A DNA stretch of 64,000 nucleotides, taken from the NCBI GenBank assembly GCA_022072145.1, contig JAJVIG010000005.1:62001-126000 (forward strand), read 5' to 3'. The number at the start of each line of letters is the position of its first letter. Positions within the stretch are counted from its first letter, which is position 1. Below, piece by piece: positions 35,250-44,162 of the stretch. The DNA is from Pseudomonadales bacterium (GTDB lineage: Bacteria > Pseudomonadota > Gammaproteobacteria > Pseudomonadales > UBA5518). Under the pieces are notes generated by a model. That model was not told the DNA's origin, ran no database searches, and saw only the letters and a list, made by a program, of their open reading frames with translations. The translations under genes and the position numbers were made by a program.

Positions 35250-36827
35250 ATGGGCAAGTGGCGTCATCCGCTCGTCGCGCTGATCGTCGTGCAGCTGGGC
35301 GGCTGCGTGCAGCCAACGGCCGAACGCGAGCAGGCGGTGTGCACGGGTGCTGGCACGGGTGAGCGCAGCGAGCGGCTGTTCCTGCAGCAGGTAGGAGATT
35401 CCGGCGCGCTGTTGCGCTGGCGCGGCGAATCCGGCGTGGTGTGCGTGGGTACCCGTGCCGATGCGCTCGATACGCGGGTGGCAGCGCGCGAGGAGGGTGG
35501 GCACCACGAGGTACGTCTCAGCGGCCTGCAGCCCGATACCGTGTACCACTATGCGCTCGGTGACGTGTCGGCCGCGCCCGCGGACCAGCAGTTCCGCACC
35601 GCGCCGCGGCGCGGTGCGCTCCCGACCGATGGCAACACGCGGATCCTGGTGCTCGGTGATTCCGGCACCGCAGGGGCCGAGATCGCCGGCGGCAAGGCGC
35701 GCGAGCAGACCTCGGCGCGCGCGGTGGCGGACGGCGTGCGGCGGTTCGTCGCGGCGCAGGGCGGCGGCGAACCGCCGGACCTGTTGCTGCTGCTCGGCGA
35801 CAACGCCTACACCGAGGGCTCCGATGCGCAGTGGCAGGCCTCGTTCTTCGACATCTACCCCGAACTCACGCGCAGCGTCGCCACGTGGCCCACGATCGGC
35901 AACCACGAGATGGGCAGCGTGCCGGTCGATGTGTGCCGCTTCGCGCCGATGCCTTCGTGCAAGGACGCTCCGGTGTATCGTGCGCTGGGTGGCGGCAGCG
36001 AGTCGCCCGACCCCGCCAGCTACGACAGCGACGGCGACGGCCCGGACCCGGGCGGCATGCCGTACCTGTCGATCTTCGACCTGCCCGCGCGCGCGGAGCT
36101 CGGAGGCGTGCCGAGCGGCACGGAGCAGTACTACGCGTTCGACCATGCGAACCTGCACATCGTCAGTCTCGACTCGCAACTGTCGAACCGCGATCCGGCG
36201 CAGCGCGCGGCGATGCGCCAGTGGCTGGTCGACGACCTCGCGGCGAACGACAGCGACTGGACGATCGTGATCTTTCACCACCCGCCGTACTCGAAGGGCG
36301 TGCATCACGACTCCGACCACGAGCAGGCCGAGATCGACATGCGCGAGACCTTCGGCCCGGTGTTCGAGGAGCACGGCGTCGACGTGGTATTCAGCGGTCA
36401 CTCGCATTCCTACGAGCGATCCTGGTACCTGCACGGGCACCAGGGCCGCTCGGCGAGCTTCGATCCGCAGCGCCACGCCGAGCTGAACGCAGCCGGCGAA
36501 CCCGCGATCGGGCAGCACGACGAGGCGTATCGTCAGGTCAGCGCGGGCAGTGGTCGTGACGACAAGGTGGTCTATGCCGTCACCGGCAGCGCCGGGCAGG
36601 CGGATCGCGAGAATCCCTGTCCGCCGGGCCGCAGCCTGCTGTGCACGCGCGAGGACTGGCTGATGCATCCGGCGCATCGCCGTTTCGAAAGCGCGGAGCC
36701 GGGGTACCGACCGCACGGCATCGCACGTCTCGGCGCGGTTGTGCTCGACGTGGGCCGTGACCGCTTGAGTTCACGCTTCGTCGACGAACACGGCGAGGTG
36801 CTCGACTGGTTCGTGATCGAGCGCTGA
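35250..36827 (+). CDS. Purple-acid-phosphatase-like lipoprotein
   Basis: A 525-residue secreted metallophosphoesterase. The signal peptide ends in a lipobox (VVQLGGC, Cys about 17), so it is probably anchored in the outer membrane. A fibronectin-like N-terminal domain (LSGLQPDTVYHYALGD) precedes the phosphatase core with all metal motifs: LGDSG, LLGDNAY, IGNHEM, FHHPPYS and SGHSHSYERSW. An acidic, Ca-binding-like loop (DSDGDGPDPGG) is inserted near residue 255. Likely frees phosphate from organic esters in the periplasm or outside. It is preceded by the large hairpin and followed 2 bp later by a TPR protein gene. Confidence 0.87.
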   Translation: MGKWRHPLVALIVVQLGGCVQPTAEREQAVCTGAGTGERSERLFLQQVGDSGALLRWRGESGVVCVGTRADALDTRVAAREEGGHHEVRLSGLQPDTVYHYALGDVSAAPADQQFRTAPRRGALPTDGNTRILVLGDSGTAGAEIAGGKAREQTSARAVADGVRRFVAAQGGGEPPDLLLLLGDNAYTEGSDAQWQASFFDIYPELTRSVATWPTIGNHEMGSVPVDVCRFAPMPSCKDAPVYRALGGGSESPDPASYDSDGDGPDPGGMPYLSIFDLPARAELGGVPSGTEQYYAFDHANLHIVSLDSQLSNRDPAQRAAMRQWLVDDLAANDSDWTIVIFHHPPYSKGVHHDSDHEQAEIDMRETFGPVFEEHGVDVVFSGHSHSYERSWYLHGHQGRSASFDPQRHAELNAAGEPAIGQHDEAYRQVSAGSGRDDKVVYAVTGSAGQADRENPCPPGRSLLCTREDWLMHPAHRRFESAEPGYRPHGIARLGAVVLDVGRDRLSSRFVDEHGEVLDWFVIER

Positions 36828-36829
36828 CC

Positions 36830-37699
36830 ATGCGCGCGCCGGCAGCGGTCAGCGCACGCGCGGCGGCGTTCGCGTTGCTGCTGGCGGTGGCGACCGTGCA
36901 GGCGCACCCCGGGGCGGACCTCAGGCTCGACGTCCTCGACCGGCTGATCGCGCAGAAGCCGGGCGCGCAGGATCTGCATATCCGGCGTGCGGCGCTGCTG
37001 TCGCACGAAGGCGACTTCGATGCGGCGCAGGCCGAACTCGAGCGTTCGCGCCGACTGGGCGATCCGGGGGCGATCGACTTCGAACTCGGTGTGCTCGAGT
37101 TCCGGCGTGGCCGCTTCGCCGAGGCGCAAGCTGCGCTCGACCGCTGGCTGGTCCGCACCCCGCGCGATCCGGACGCGCTGCTGTATCGCGCGCGTGCCAA
37201 CAGTGAACTCGGCCAGACGGCTCGTGCGCTGACTGATTACCAGGCCCATTTCGCGCTTGCCGCCGCCCCGAATCCCGGTGACTGGCTGGCTGCGGCGCGC
37301 CTGCTCGAGCACGAGGATCCGCAGCGCTCGCTCGAGTTGCTCGATGCCGGCCTGCAACGCCTTGGACCGGTGGCGTCGCTGCAGGAACTCGCGGTAGCGA
37401 TCGAACGCCGCACCGGGCGCCTGGATCGCGCGCTGGTGCGCTGGGAGGCGCTGGGAGAGGTGTTGCGCCACGGTCCGGCGTGGCAGGTCGGGCGCGCCGA
37501 CCTGCTGCTCGCCAACGGCCGTGCGGCCGAGGGGTTGCAGGTGCTCGCGAACGCCGAGCAGCAGCTCGATGCGCTGCGCCCCACCCCGGCGCGCGAAGCG
37601 CTGCGCGCGCGGATCACGTCGTTGCGCGGAGACGCCGGCGCGGTCCCGCAGGTTCGGCCTGCGGCCGAACGATGCCACGGCGAACCCGCGTGCGCGTAG
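36830..37699 (+). CDS. Periplasmic TPR-repeat protein
   Basis: A 289-residue protein with a signal peptide (AAAFALLLAVATVQAHPG) and several TPR-like helical pairs (for example GDFDAAQAELERSRRLGD, GRFAEAQAALDRWL, ELGQTARALTDY). It starts 2 bp after the phosphatase stop and is probably co-transcribed and localised in the periplasm. A partner or assembly role for the phosphatase is a guess. The last 16 or so residues (from QVRPAAERCHG on) are encoded by a REP-like palindrome and spacer, so the natural C-terminus was probably altered by repeat insertion. Confidence 0.8.
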   Translation: MRAPAAVSARAAAFALLLAVATVQAHPGADLRLDVLDRLIAQKPGAQDLHIRRAALLSHEGDFDAAQAELERSRRLGDPGAIDFELGVLEFRRGRFAEAQAALDRWLVRTPRDPDALLYRARANSELGQTARALTDYQAHFALAAAPNPGDWLAAARLLEHEDPQRSLELLDAGLQRLGPVASLQELAVAIERRTGRLDRALVRWEALGEVLRHGPAWQVGRADLLLANGRAAEGLQVLANAEQQLDALRPTPAREALRARITSLRGDAGAVPQVRPAAERCHGEPACA

Positions 37700-37775
37700 G
37701 TTCGGCCTGCGGCCGAACAATTCATGTCCGGGCACAGCCCGGACCTACGCGATCATGTCCGGGCACAGCCCGGAC
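37652..37775. repeat. Cluster of four REP-like palindromes
   Basis: Two copies of GTTCGGCCTGCGGCCGAAC (37652-37670 and 37700-37718) and two of GTCCGGGCACAGCCCGGAC (37726-37744 and 37757-37775) lie between the convergent TPR and etfB genes. The first lies inside the TPR reading frame. Arrangement in pairs of each type recalls the cluster at 68-175. Confidence 0.87.
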
Positions 37776-37807
37776 CTACGGGCGGCGGGGGTCGCCGGCC
37801 GGACCGT

Positions 37808-38605
37808 TCAGAGCAGCTTGTCGGCGCGCAGCTTCTCGAACAGCTTCGCGGCCGCTTCGGCGGGCGTGCCGTCGATGAACTCGCAGTGCCCCTGCACCTC
37901 GGGAACGTACTGCTCGACGAGTTGCACGCACGGCTGCAATGCCTCGGCGGAAAGCCCGAGCGACGCCAGCGCGATCTGTTCGGGCTGCTTCTTGCGCGCC
38001 GCCATCTTGTCGCGCGCGCTCGGGAAGCGCGGCTCGCCGAGTTCGTTGCTGATCGTGACCACCGCCGGCAGCGCACCCTCGACCACTTCGTCGCCGTCCG
38101 GCGTCACGCGCGTCACGCGCACCTTGCCGCCGTCGAGCGCAACGGCGCGCGCGATCGGCGCCACCGGCATGCCGAGTTGCTCGCCGAGCAGCGCCGCGAC
38201 CACGCCCTGGTCGTCGTCGGAGGCCTGGCGCCCGCACAGCACCAGGTCGGCGCCGCCGCTGCCGAGGATGTACGCCGCCAGCACGTTCGCGACCACGTGG
38301 TGGTCGAGCGCCGCCGGATCGGCGTCGATCGCGACGATCTCGTCGGCACCGAGCGCCGCGCAATGCTTCAGCGGATCCTGCAGCTCGCGGCCGATCGATA
38401 CCGCGGTGATGCGGCAGTCGGCGCCGGCGTCACGCAGGCGCAGCGCGGCTTCCAGCGCCTGCTCGTCGTAGGCGTTGATCAGGCGCGGGATCGCCGGAAC
38501 GTCGAGCGTCCTGCCGTCGGCGGCGATCTTCAGGTTGCCCGCCAGCACGTAGTTGTTGACCGCTGCGGGATCGAGCACTTCCTTGATGCAGACGACGATG
38601 CGCAT
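37808..38605 (-). CDS. etfB: Electron transfer flavoprotein subunit beta
   Basis: A 265-residue EtfB. It starts MRIVVCIKEVLDP, and has INAYDEQALEAALRL, an adenine-nucleotide-binding core (DLVLCGRQASDDDQGVV) and the ETF beta signature region ending in FPSARDKMAARKK. It would pair with EtfA at 21.0 kb. This separation is unusual since etfB and etfA are nearly always adjacent. It is the third gene after a nitronate monooxygenase and a small unknown protein, 82 bp downstream of the latter. Confidence 0.92.
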   Translation of the reverse strand: MRIVVCIKEVLDPAAVNNYVLAGNLKIAADGRTLDVPAIPRLINAYDEQALEAALRLRDAGADCRITAVSIGRELQDPLKHCAALGADEIVAIDADPAALDHHVVANVLAAYILGSGGADLVLCGRQASDDDQGVVAALLGEQLGMPVAPIARAVALDGGKVRVTRVTPDGDEVVEGALPAVVTISNELGEPRFPSARDKMAARKKQPEQIALASLGLSAEALQPCVQLVEQYVPEVQGHCEFIDGTPAEAAAKLFEKLRADKLL

Positions 38606-38687
38606 GTGCTACTCCTGTCTCTGGGGCTGCGTTCCCGCGGAACCTGGCGGGGAATCGGGATGGGGAAATGCCGCGCGCGGGGCCTGG

Positions 38688-38981
38688 CTAGCGCTCCGCG
38701 CGCGGCGTGTCTTCTTCGTCGATCTCGGTGCTGCCGGAGTCGCACCACACGGCCTCGTGCGGATAGCCCGCAGGCGCCTTCGTCAGTTCGCCCATCAGGT
38801 ACCAGCGCCACGGAAAGTCGCCGTAGTCGCGGTAGTCACCGGTGAGCGTGCCGGCGAAGAACTGCCGGCCCGCGTAGCGCGTGCCGGCGAGCGCCGCGCC
38901 GCCGTCGCATTCGGCGCGCCGGCCGGCCAGCGCGGGATCGAATCCCGCGCGGAAGCCGGTGCTGTCGTCGATCTCAGTCAT
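38688..38981 (-). CDS. Small acidic protein of unknown function
   Basis: 97 residues, not recognised. It is rich in Asp/Glu, Gly and aromatic residues (AGRQFFAGTLTGDYRDYGDF, PWRWYLMGEL) and has no membrane segment or signal peptide. Its ATG overlaps the stop of the nitronate monooxygenase gene by 8 bp, and etfB follows, so it is likely translated with them. The composition could be a small electron-transfer or adaptor protein, but no cofactor motif is visible (only two Cys, far apart). Confidence 0.6.
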   Translation of the reverse strand: MTEIDDSTGFRAGFDPALAGRRAECDGGAALAGTRYAGRQFFAGTLTGDYRDYGDFPWRWYLMGELTKAPAGYPHEAVWCDSGSTEIDEEDTPRAER

Positions 38982-40074
38982 CGCTGCCGAAACGATCGAA
39001 CACGTCCAGCGCTTCCTCGACCATGTCGGAGAGGATCTGGCGCGCCGGCTTCATCTCGGTCACGTAATCGATGCCCTGGCCGGCGGCCTCGGTCATCAGG
39101 TCCTTGCGCTGGTAGTCGTTGGCGCCGGTGATGTACTCGTTGGAGAGCAGCATCTGCAACGGCGGCTTCAGCGGACGCGGCGCGTCCTCGCGTGCCCACT
39201 CGACGTGCCACGGGCAGCGGATCGTGCGCATCGTGTAGCCGGAGATGCAGTCCGAGTACGAGGTGTCGTCGGCGCTGGATTCGATCAGCTTTTCCTTCAT
39301 CGGCAGCGCGACGTCGGACTCACGCGAGGCCAGCCACAGCGAACCCGTCCACACGCCGTCGGCGCCGAGCGCCAGCGCCGCGGCCAGGTGGCGGCCGGTG
39401 GTCACGCCGCCGGCGGCCAGTACCGGGATGCCGGCCGCACGCGCCACGTCGACCACCTGCGGCACGATCGAGAAGGTGCCGATGTTGCCGGTGTGGCCGG
39501 CGGCGTCGTAGCCCTGTGCGATGATCGTGTCGGTGCCGGCGACCACCTGCTTCTTCGCCTGGCGCGGCTTGCCGACCAGGCCCCAGACCTGGATGCCCAT
39601 GTCGTGGGCCCGCTTCAGCATGAACTCCGGCGAGCCGAGGCCGGAAGCGATCACGGGAACCTTCTCGTCGAACAGCACTTCGAGTTGCTTCAGCGCGCGC
39701 GACTGGTCGAGGCCGCCCCAGTTCGACACCTCGAGCTTCTGCTTGGGCTCGGGTACGTTGTATTTTTTCTTGATCATGTCGGTGTACTCGCGCTGTTCGC
39801 GCGGGATCATCGCGTAGAGCTCCTCGAGGGTCTTCTCCTCGGGAACCGAAGCCGGCAGCACCAGGTCGATGCCGAAACGCTTGCCGCCGATGCGCTCGCG
39901 GATCCATTTGATGTCGGCCGCGATCTGCTCGGGCGTGTGCATCGCCTCGCCGAGCACCGCGAAGCCGCCGGCGTTGATCACTGCGACGGCCACGTCTTTG
40001 CAGTGCGTGAACGCGACGACCGGGTACTCGATGTCGAGCCGCTCACAGAGTTTGGTGTGCAAGGGATTGCGCAT
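38974..40074 (-). CDS. Nitronate monooxygenase family flavoenzyme
   Basis: A 366-residue FMN-dependent TIM-barrel enzyme of the 2-nitropropane dioxygenase/nitronate monooxygenase family. It has GGFAVLGEAMHTPEQ, a GYDAAGHTGNIG motif bearing the family's catalytic-region His, and LAAGGVTTGRHLAAALALGA for FMN phosphate. Many members are not true nitronate oxidases: some are enoyl reductases or unknown. Being in an operon with etfB and near acyl-CoA genes points to a flavin-based redox step on an acyl-CoA or ketone. The substrate is not known. Confidence 0.83.
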   Translation of the reverse strand: MRNPLHTKLCERLDIEYPVVAFTHCKDVAVAVINAGGFAVLGEAMHTPEQIAADIKWIRERIGGKRFGIDLVLPASVPEEKTLEELYAMIPREQREYTDMIKKKYNVPEPKQKLEVSNWGGLDQSRALKQLEVLFDEKVPVIASGLGSPEFMLKRAHDMGIQVWGLVGKPRQAKKQVVAGTDTIIAQGYDAAGHTGNIGTFSIVPQVVDVARAAGIPVLAAGGVTTGRHLAAALALGADGVWTGSLWLASRESDVALPMKEKLIESSADDTSYSDCISGYTMRTIRCPWHVEWAREDAPRPLKPPLQMLLSNEYITGANDYQRKDLMTEAAGQGIDYVTEMKPARQILSDMVEEALDVFDRFGSDD

Positions 40075-40292
40075 TACGGTTGCCCCACGTGGTGAATGAC
40101 GGTTCGGTCAGGAGTGGAAATCTACTGCCTGGGCCGGGCAAAGGGAACCACGCTCCGGGACGTAGCGCCGCGTTGACCGGATTTGCAATCCCATCGTCCT
40201 GATTTGATGCGCGGGAGGTGGTGGAGACCGGGGCCCTGCACTTAGAATGCAGCTCCCACTTGCGCCGCCACAGCCATCAACGGGTACACGCG

Positions 40293-41171
40293 ATGAAGCC
40301 GGCACCATTCGATTATTATGCGCCCGAGTCGCTCGCGGACGCCATTGCGCTGCTCGCGAAGTTCGACGACGAGGGCGTCGAAGCCAAAATCCTGGCCGGC
40401 GGCCAGAGCCTGATGCCGATGCTGAGCCTGCGGGTCGCGCGGCCCGAGGTGCTGGTCGACCTGCGCAAGCTCGCCGAGCTCCACTACATCCGGGACGAGG
40501 GCGACACCATCGCGATCGGTTCGATGACCAGCAAGCGCGCAGCCGAGGAGTCGGCGCTGATCCGCGAGCGCCAGCCGCTGTTCCACGACGCGACCATGAA
40601 CATCGGGCACCTGCCGATCCGCGCCCACGGCACGGTCGGCGGCTCGTTCGCGCACGCGGACCCGGCCGCCGAGTACCCGGCGGCGGCGATAGCGCTCGAC
40701 ATGCAGATGAAGGCCGTCGGGCCCGACGGCGCGCGCGTGATCGGCGCGCGCGATTTCTTCGTCACCTACCTGACCACCGATCTGGCGGCGACCGAGGTCC
40801 TGACCGAGGTGCGCATGCCGGTGCTCGCGCCGGGTACCGGCTGGTCGTTCCGCGAGATCTCGCGCCGCAAGGGCGATTTCGCGCTCGCCGGCGCGGCCGT
40901 GCTGCTGTCGCTGGCCGGCGGGCGGATCAGCGATTCGCGCGTCGTCGTGTTCGCGGTCAACGCGACCGCGGTGCGCCTGCCGGCGGCCGAGCAGGTGCTG
41001 CGCGGACAGGCGCCGGGCGAGGCGCTGTTCCGCGAGGCCGGGCTGGCCGGCGCCGCGGAGATCGAGGAGCCGATCGCCGACGTGCATGCGTCGGCCGACT
41101 TCCGCCGGCACCTGGTGTCGGTGGTGGTGGCGCGCGGTCTGGCCGAGGCGCAGTCGCGCGCGCGCGGCTGA
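40293..41171 (+). CDS. Molybdenum hydroxylase FAD subunit (CoxM-like)
   Basis: A 292-residue medium subunit of the xanthine dehydrogenase family. The FAD motifs are AKILAGGQSLMPMLSLR (about residues 32-48) and the second AHGTVGGSFAHADPAAEYP (about 110-128). It passes electrons from the 2Fe-2S subunit to an acceptor. It is the first of three hydroxylase genes in the order M-S-L, divergent from the nitronate monooxygenase gene. The upstream gap holds a CTGCACTTAGAATGCAG inverted repeat but no clear promoter. Start ATG 40293. Confidence 0.88.
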   Translation: MKPAPFDYYAPESLADAIALLAKFDDEGVEAKILAGGQSLMPMLSLRVARPEVLVDLRKLAELHYIRDEGDTIAIGSMTSKRAAEESALIRERQPLFHDATMNIGHLPIRAHGTVGGSFAHADPAAEYPAAAIALDMQMKAVGPDGARVIGARDFFVTYLTTDLAATEVLTEVRMPVLAPGTGWSFREISRRKGDFALAGAAVLLSLAGGRISDSRVVVFAVNATAVRLPAAEQVLRGQAPGEALFREAGLAGAAEIEEPIADVHASADFRRHLVSVVVARGLAEAQSRARG

Positions 41172-41204
41172 GTGCCGGGAAACACACAACGGAGATATCG
41201 CACC

Positions 41205-41693
41205 ATGGCGCAACTGCACCGGGTTCGTCTGACGGTGAACGGGCGGGAATACGAGCGGGAAGTCGAGCCGCGCATGACGCTGGTCGATTTCCTGCGCCAC
41301 GAACTGGGGCTCACCGGCACCCACGTCGGCTGCGAGCACGGCGTCTGCGGCGCGTGCACGATCATCAAGAACGGCCAGGCGGTGCGCGCCTGCCTGATGC
41401 TCGCCGTGCAGGCCGACGGCGCGGAGCTGCGCACCGTCGAGGGCCTCGCCGGCGCCGACGGCCTGCACCCGGTGCAGCAGGCATTCATCGAGAAGCACGG
41501 GCTGCAGTGCGGGTTCTGCACACCGGGCTTCCTGATGAGCACGGTCGAGCTGCTCGAAGGCACCACCTCGCCGGGCGAGGAGCAGATCCGCGAAGCGATC
41601 GGCGGCAACATCTGCCGCTGCACGGGCTACCAGAGCATCCTGGAGTCGGTGGAGCTCGCCGCGCAGAAGATGCGCGCGGGCCAGGGCAGCTGA
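41205..41693 (+). CDS. Molybdenum hydroxylase 2Fe-2S subunit (CoxS-like)
   Basis: A 162-residue small subunit with two 2Fe-2S clusters. The plant-ferredoxin type site is GCEHGVCGACTII near residues 44-56 and the second is CGFCTPGF with NICRCTGY at about 104-147. All eight cysteines are present. ATG 41205 follows GGAGATATCGCACC. It relays electrons from the molybdenum centre to the FAD subunit. Confidence 0.92.
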   Translation: MAQLHRVRLTVNGREYEREVEPRMTLVDFLRHELGLTGTHVGCEHGVCGACTIIKNGQAVRACLMLAVQADGAELRTVEGLAGADGLHPVQQAFIEKHGLQCGFCTPGFLMSTVELLEGTTSPGEEQIREAIGGNICRCTGYQSILESVELAAQKMRAGQGS

Positions 41694-41717
41694 TCACGGA
41701 TTCGCAGGGGACACGCC

Positions 41718-44144
41718 ATGACGAACGCCATCCCGACTTCGTTCGACGCGTTGCCGACCACGCAGCGCCGCTTCATCGGCCGCGAGGTCGATCGCATCGA
41801 GGACCGCTCCCTGGTGACCGGCCACGCCCCGTTCATCGACAACTTCACGCTGCCCGACATGCTGCACTGCGCGATCCTGCGCAGCCCGCACCCGCACGCA
41901 CGCATCGTCGGCATCGACACCAGCCGCGCCGAGGCGCTGCCCGGCGTCGCGGCGGTGTTGACCGGCGAAGACATGCAGCGCTGGTGCAACCCCACCGCCA
42001 CGGCGCCCGAGGGCTGGGGGCCGTACAGCCTGGCGGTCGGCAAGGCGCGCTTCGTCGGCGAGCCGGTGGCAGCCGTGGCAGCCACCAGCCGGTATATCGC
42101 CGAGGACGCGTGCGAACTGATCGACGTCGAGTACGAGCTGCTGCCCCCGGTCGCGGATGCGACCACGGCGCTCGATCTCGCGACGCCGCTGCTGTTCGAG
42201 GAGAACGGCAGCAACCTGATCGTGGGGCGCAATTTCGTCTGGGGCGACGTCGAGGGCGTGTTCGCCGCTGCCGACCGGGTGTTCAACGCGAAGTTCCGCT
42301 GGAACCGCGTCGGCGCCAACCCCACCGAGACCTTCGGTTGCGTGTGCCAGTGGGACCTGATCGAGGACCGCCTGACCTGCCACGGCTCGTACCAGACACC
42401 GAGCTTCATGGGGCTGGGCCGGGCGCACGTGCTGCGCCTGCCGGCGAACCGCATCAACATCGTGAGCCATCCGCAGGGCGGCGGCTTCGGCGGCAAGGGC
42501 GGACCGCGCGGCACCGACATCGCCTCGCTGCTTTCGCGCAAATCCGGCGGCCGGCCGGTGAAATACATCGAGGACCGCGTAGAGTACCTGCTGGCCGGCG
42601 GCGGCCAGTCGTGGGACCGCTATTACGAAGCGTGGCTCGCGGTGCGCGCCGACGGCACCGTGACCGGGTTGCGCGTGCAACTGCTGGATGACCAGGGCGC
42701 CGGCGCCGAGGGCTACGGCACGATCTCGGTCGCCAAGCCGCTCGCGGCGTTCACCGGGTGCTACCGCATCGAGGCCGCCGAATACGACGTCAAGGTGGTG
42801 TGCACGAACCGCGCGCCCTCGTATCCGTACCGCGGCTACGGGCCGCCGCCGCACAACCTCGTGCTGGAGTCGATGATGGACCTGGCTGCGCGCGAGCTCG
42901 GCGTCGATCCGGCCGAGTTCCGCCGCCGCAACTACATCCGCCCCGAGCAGTTCCCGTACACGATCCCCAGCGGCAACGAGTACGACAGCGGCAACTACGA
43001 GGCCACGCTCGACAAGGCGCTCGAACTCGCCGGCTACGCGGAGCTGCGCGCCCAGCAGCAGCGCGCGCGCGCCGAGGGCCGCCTGGTGGGCATCGGCATC
43101 GCGAGCACCATCGAGCCGGGCGTGTTCGACTGGAACGCCTACGCGACGGTAGGCGTGCCGGGCGTGGGCGTGCCGGAAGGCATCTCGATCGGCATCAACC
43201 TGCTCGGGGAGATCACCGCGCGGGTCGGCTTCAACCTGCAGGGGCAGGGCCAGTACACCGTGGTGGCGCAGCTGCTCGCCGACTGGTTCGGCGTCGAGAT
43301 GGGCGCGGTGCGCGTGGTCTACACCGACACCGACCACGCACCGCCGCATTTCGGGCAGGGCGGCAGCCGGCTCGGCGTCTCGATCAGCGGCGCGGCCCTC
43401 GGCGCCTGCCAGCGGATCACCGTGAAGCTGCGCCGCGCCGCCTCCGTGCTGCTGCAGGCACCGTTCGAGCAGGTCGAGCTGATGGACGGCGTGCTGCGCG
43501 TGAAGGACATGCCGCAGGCGCAGATCCCGCTGGCGCAGGTGGTGGGTGCGATGCTCGCGCGCAGTGACCTGCTGCCCGAAGGCATGCAGCCCGACGCCTC
43601 GGCGACCAGCGTGTGGACCGCGCCGGGGCGCACCGCACCGGACGAGATGGGGCGCTGCAAGAGCTACCTGACGGCGGCCAACGCCTGCCACGTCGTGCTG
43701 GTCGAGGTGGATGCGGACACCGGCAAGACCGAGATCCTGAAGTACGTGATCGCCGACGACTGCGGCACGCGGCTCAATCCCTCCAACGTCGAGGGCATGA
43801 TCCAGGGCGGGGTGGCGCAGGGGGTGGGTGCCGCACTGCTCGAACAGTACGTCTACACCGACGAGGCGCAGCCGCTGGTGTCCACCTTCATGGACTACCT
43901 GGTGCCGACGATCAACGAGGTGCCGATGACGCAGAAGGCGGCGCTGGTGACGCCGTCGCCGTTCGCGCCGCTCGGCGCCAAGGGTTGTGGGGAGGGCGCG
44001 ATCCACACCACGCCGGCGGTGCTGATCGCGGCGATCAACGACGCGCTGTCGCCGCTCGGCGTGCAGGTGCGCGAGACGCCCGCCTCGCCGCACCGGGTAT
44101 GGTCATTGATCCGGTCCGCGCGCGGCGACCGGGCTTCCGTCTGA
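41718..44144 (+). CDS. Molybdenum hydroxylase large subunit (CoxL-like)
   Basis: An 808-residue molybdopterin-binding catalytic subunit, normal length. Cofactor motifs include GGGFGGKGGPRG (about residue 254), a variant of the active-site loop (PSYPYRGYGPPPHN) and the C-terminal GAKGCGEGAIHTTPAV with the catalytic Glu. The AYRCSFR loop with the Cys that defines true CO dehydrogenase is absent, so this hydroxylates an organic substrate (an aromatic, alicyclic or side-chain carbon) and not CO. An acyl-CoA synthetase gene follows by 18 bp, which suggests acid activation before or after hydroxylation. Confidence 0.88.
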   Translation: MTNAIPTSFDALPTTQRRFIGREVDRIEDRSLVTGHAPFIDNFTLPDMLHCAILRSPHPHARIVGIDTSRAEALPGVAAVLTGEDMQRWCNPTATAPEGWGPYSLAVGKARFVGEPVAAVAATSRYIAEDACELIDVEYELLPPVADATTALDLATPLLFEENGSNLIVGRNFVWGDVEGVFAAADRVFNAKFRWNRVGANPTETFGCVCQWDLIEDRLTCHGSYQTPSFMGLGRAHVLRLPANRINIVSHPQGGGFGGKGGPRGTDIASLLSRKSGGRPVKYIEDRVEYLLAGGGQSWDRYYEAWLAVRADGTVTGLRVQLLDDQGAGAEGYGTISVAKPLAAFTGCYRIEAAEYDVKVVCTNRAPSYPYRGYGPPPHNLVLESMMDLAARELGVDPAEFRRRNYIRPEQFPYTIPSGNEYDSGNYEATLDKALELAGYAELRAQQQRARAEGRLVGIGIASTIEPGVFDWNAYATVGVPGVGVPEGISIGINLLGEITARVGFNLQGQGQYTVVAQLLADWFGVEMGAVRVVYTDTDHAPPHFGQGGSRLGVSISGAALGACQRITVKLRRAASVLLQAPFEQVELMDGVLRVKDMPQAQIPLAQVVGAMLARSDLLPEGMQPDASATSVWTAPGRTAPDEMGRCKSYLTAANACHVVLVEVDADTGKTEILKYVIADDCGTRLNPSNVEGMIQGGVAQGVGAALLEQYVYTDEAQPLVSTFMDYLVPTINEVPMTQKAALVTPSPFAPLGAKGCGEGAIHTTPAVLIAAINDALSPLGVQVRETPASPHRVWSLIRSARGDRASV

Positions 44145-44162
44145 AGGAGTGGTAAATTCGCG

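Noticed and set aside
41718-44144. Carbon monoxide dehydrogenase
   Set aside because: The Cys-containing AYRCSFR active-site loop is absent, so only membership of the wider molybdenum hydroxylase family is claimed.
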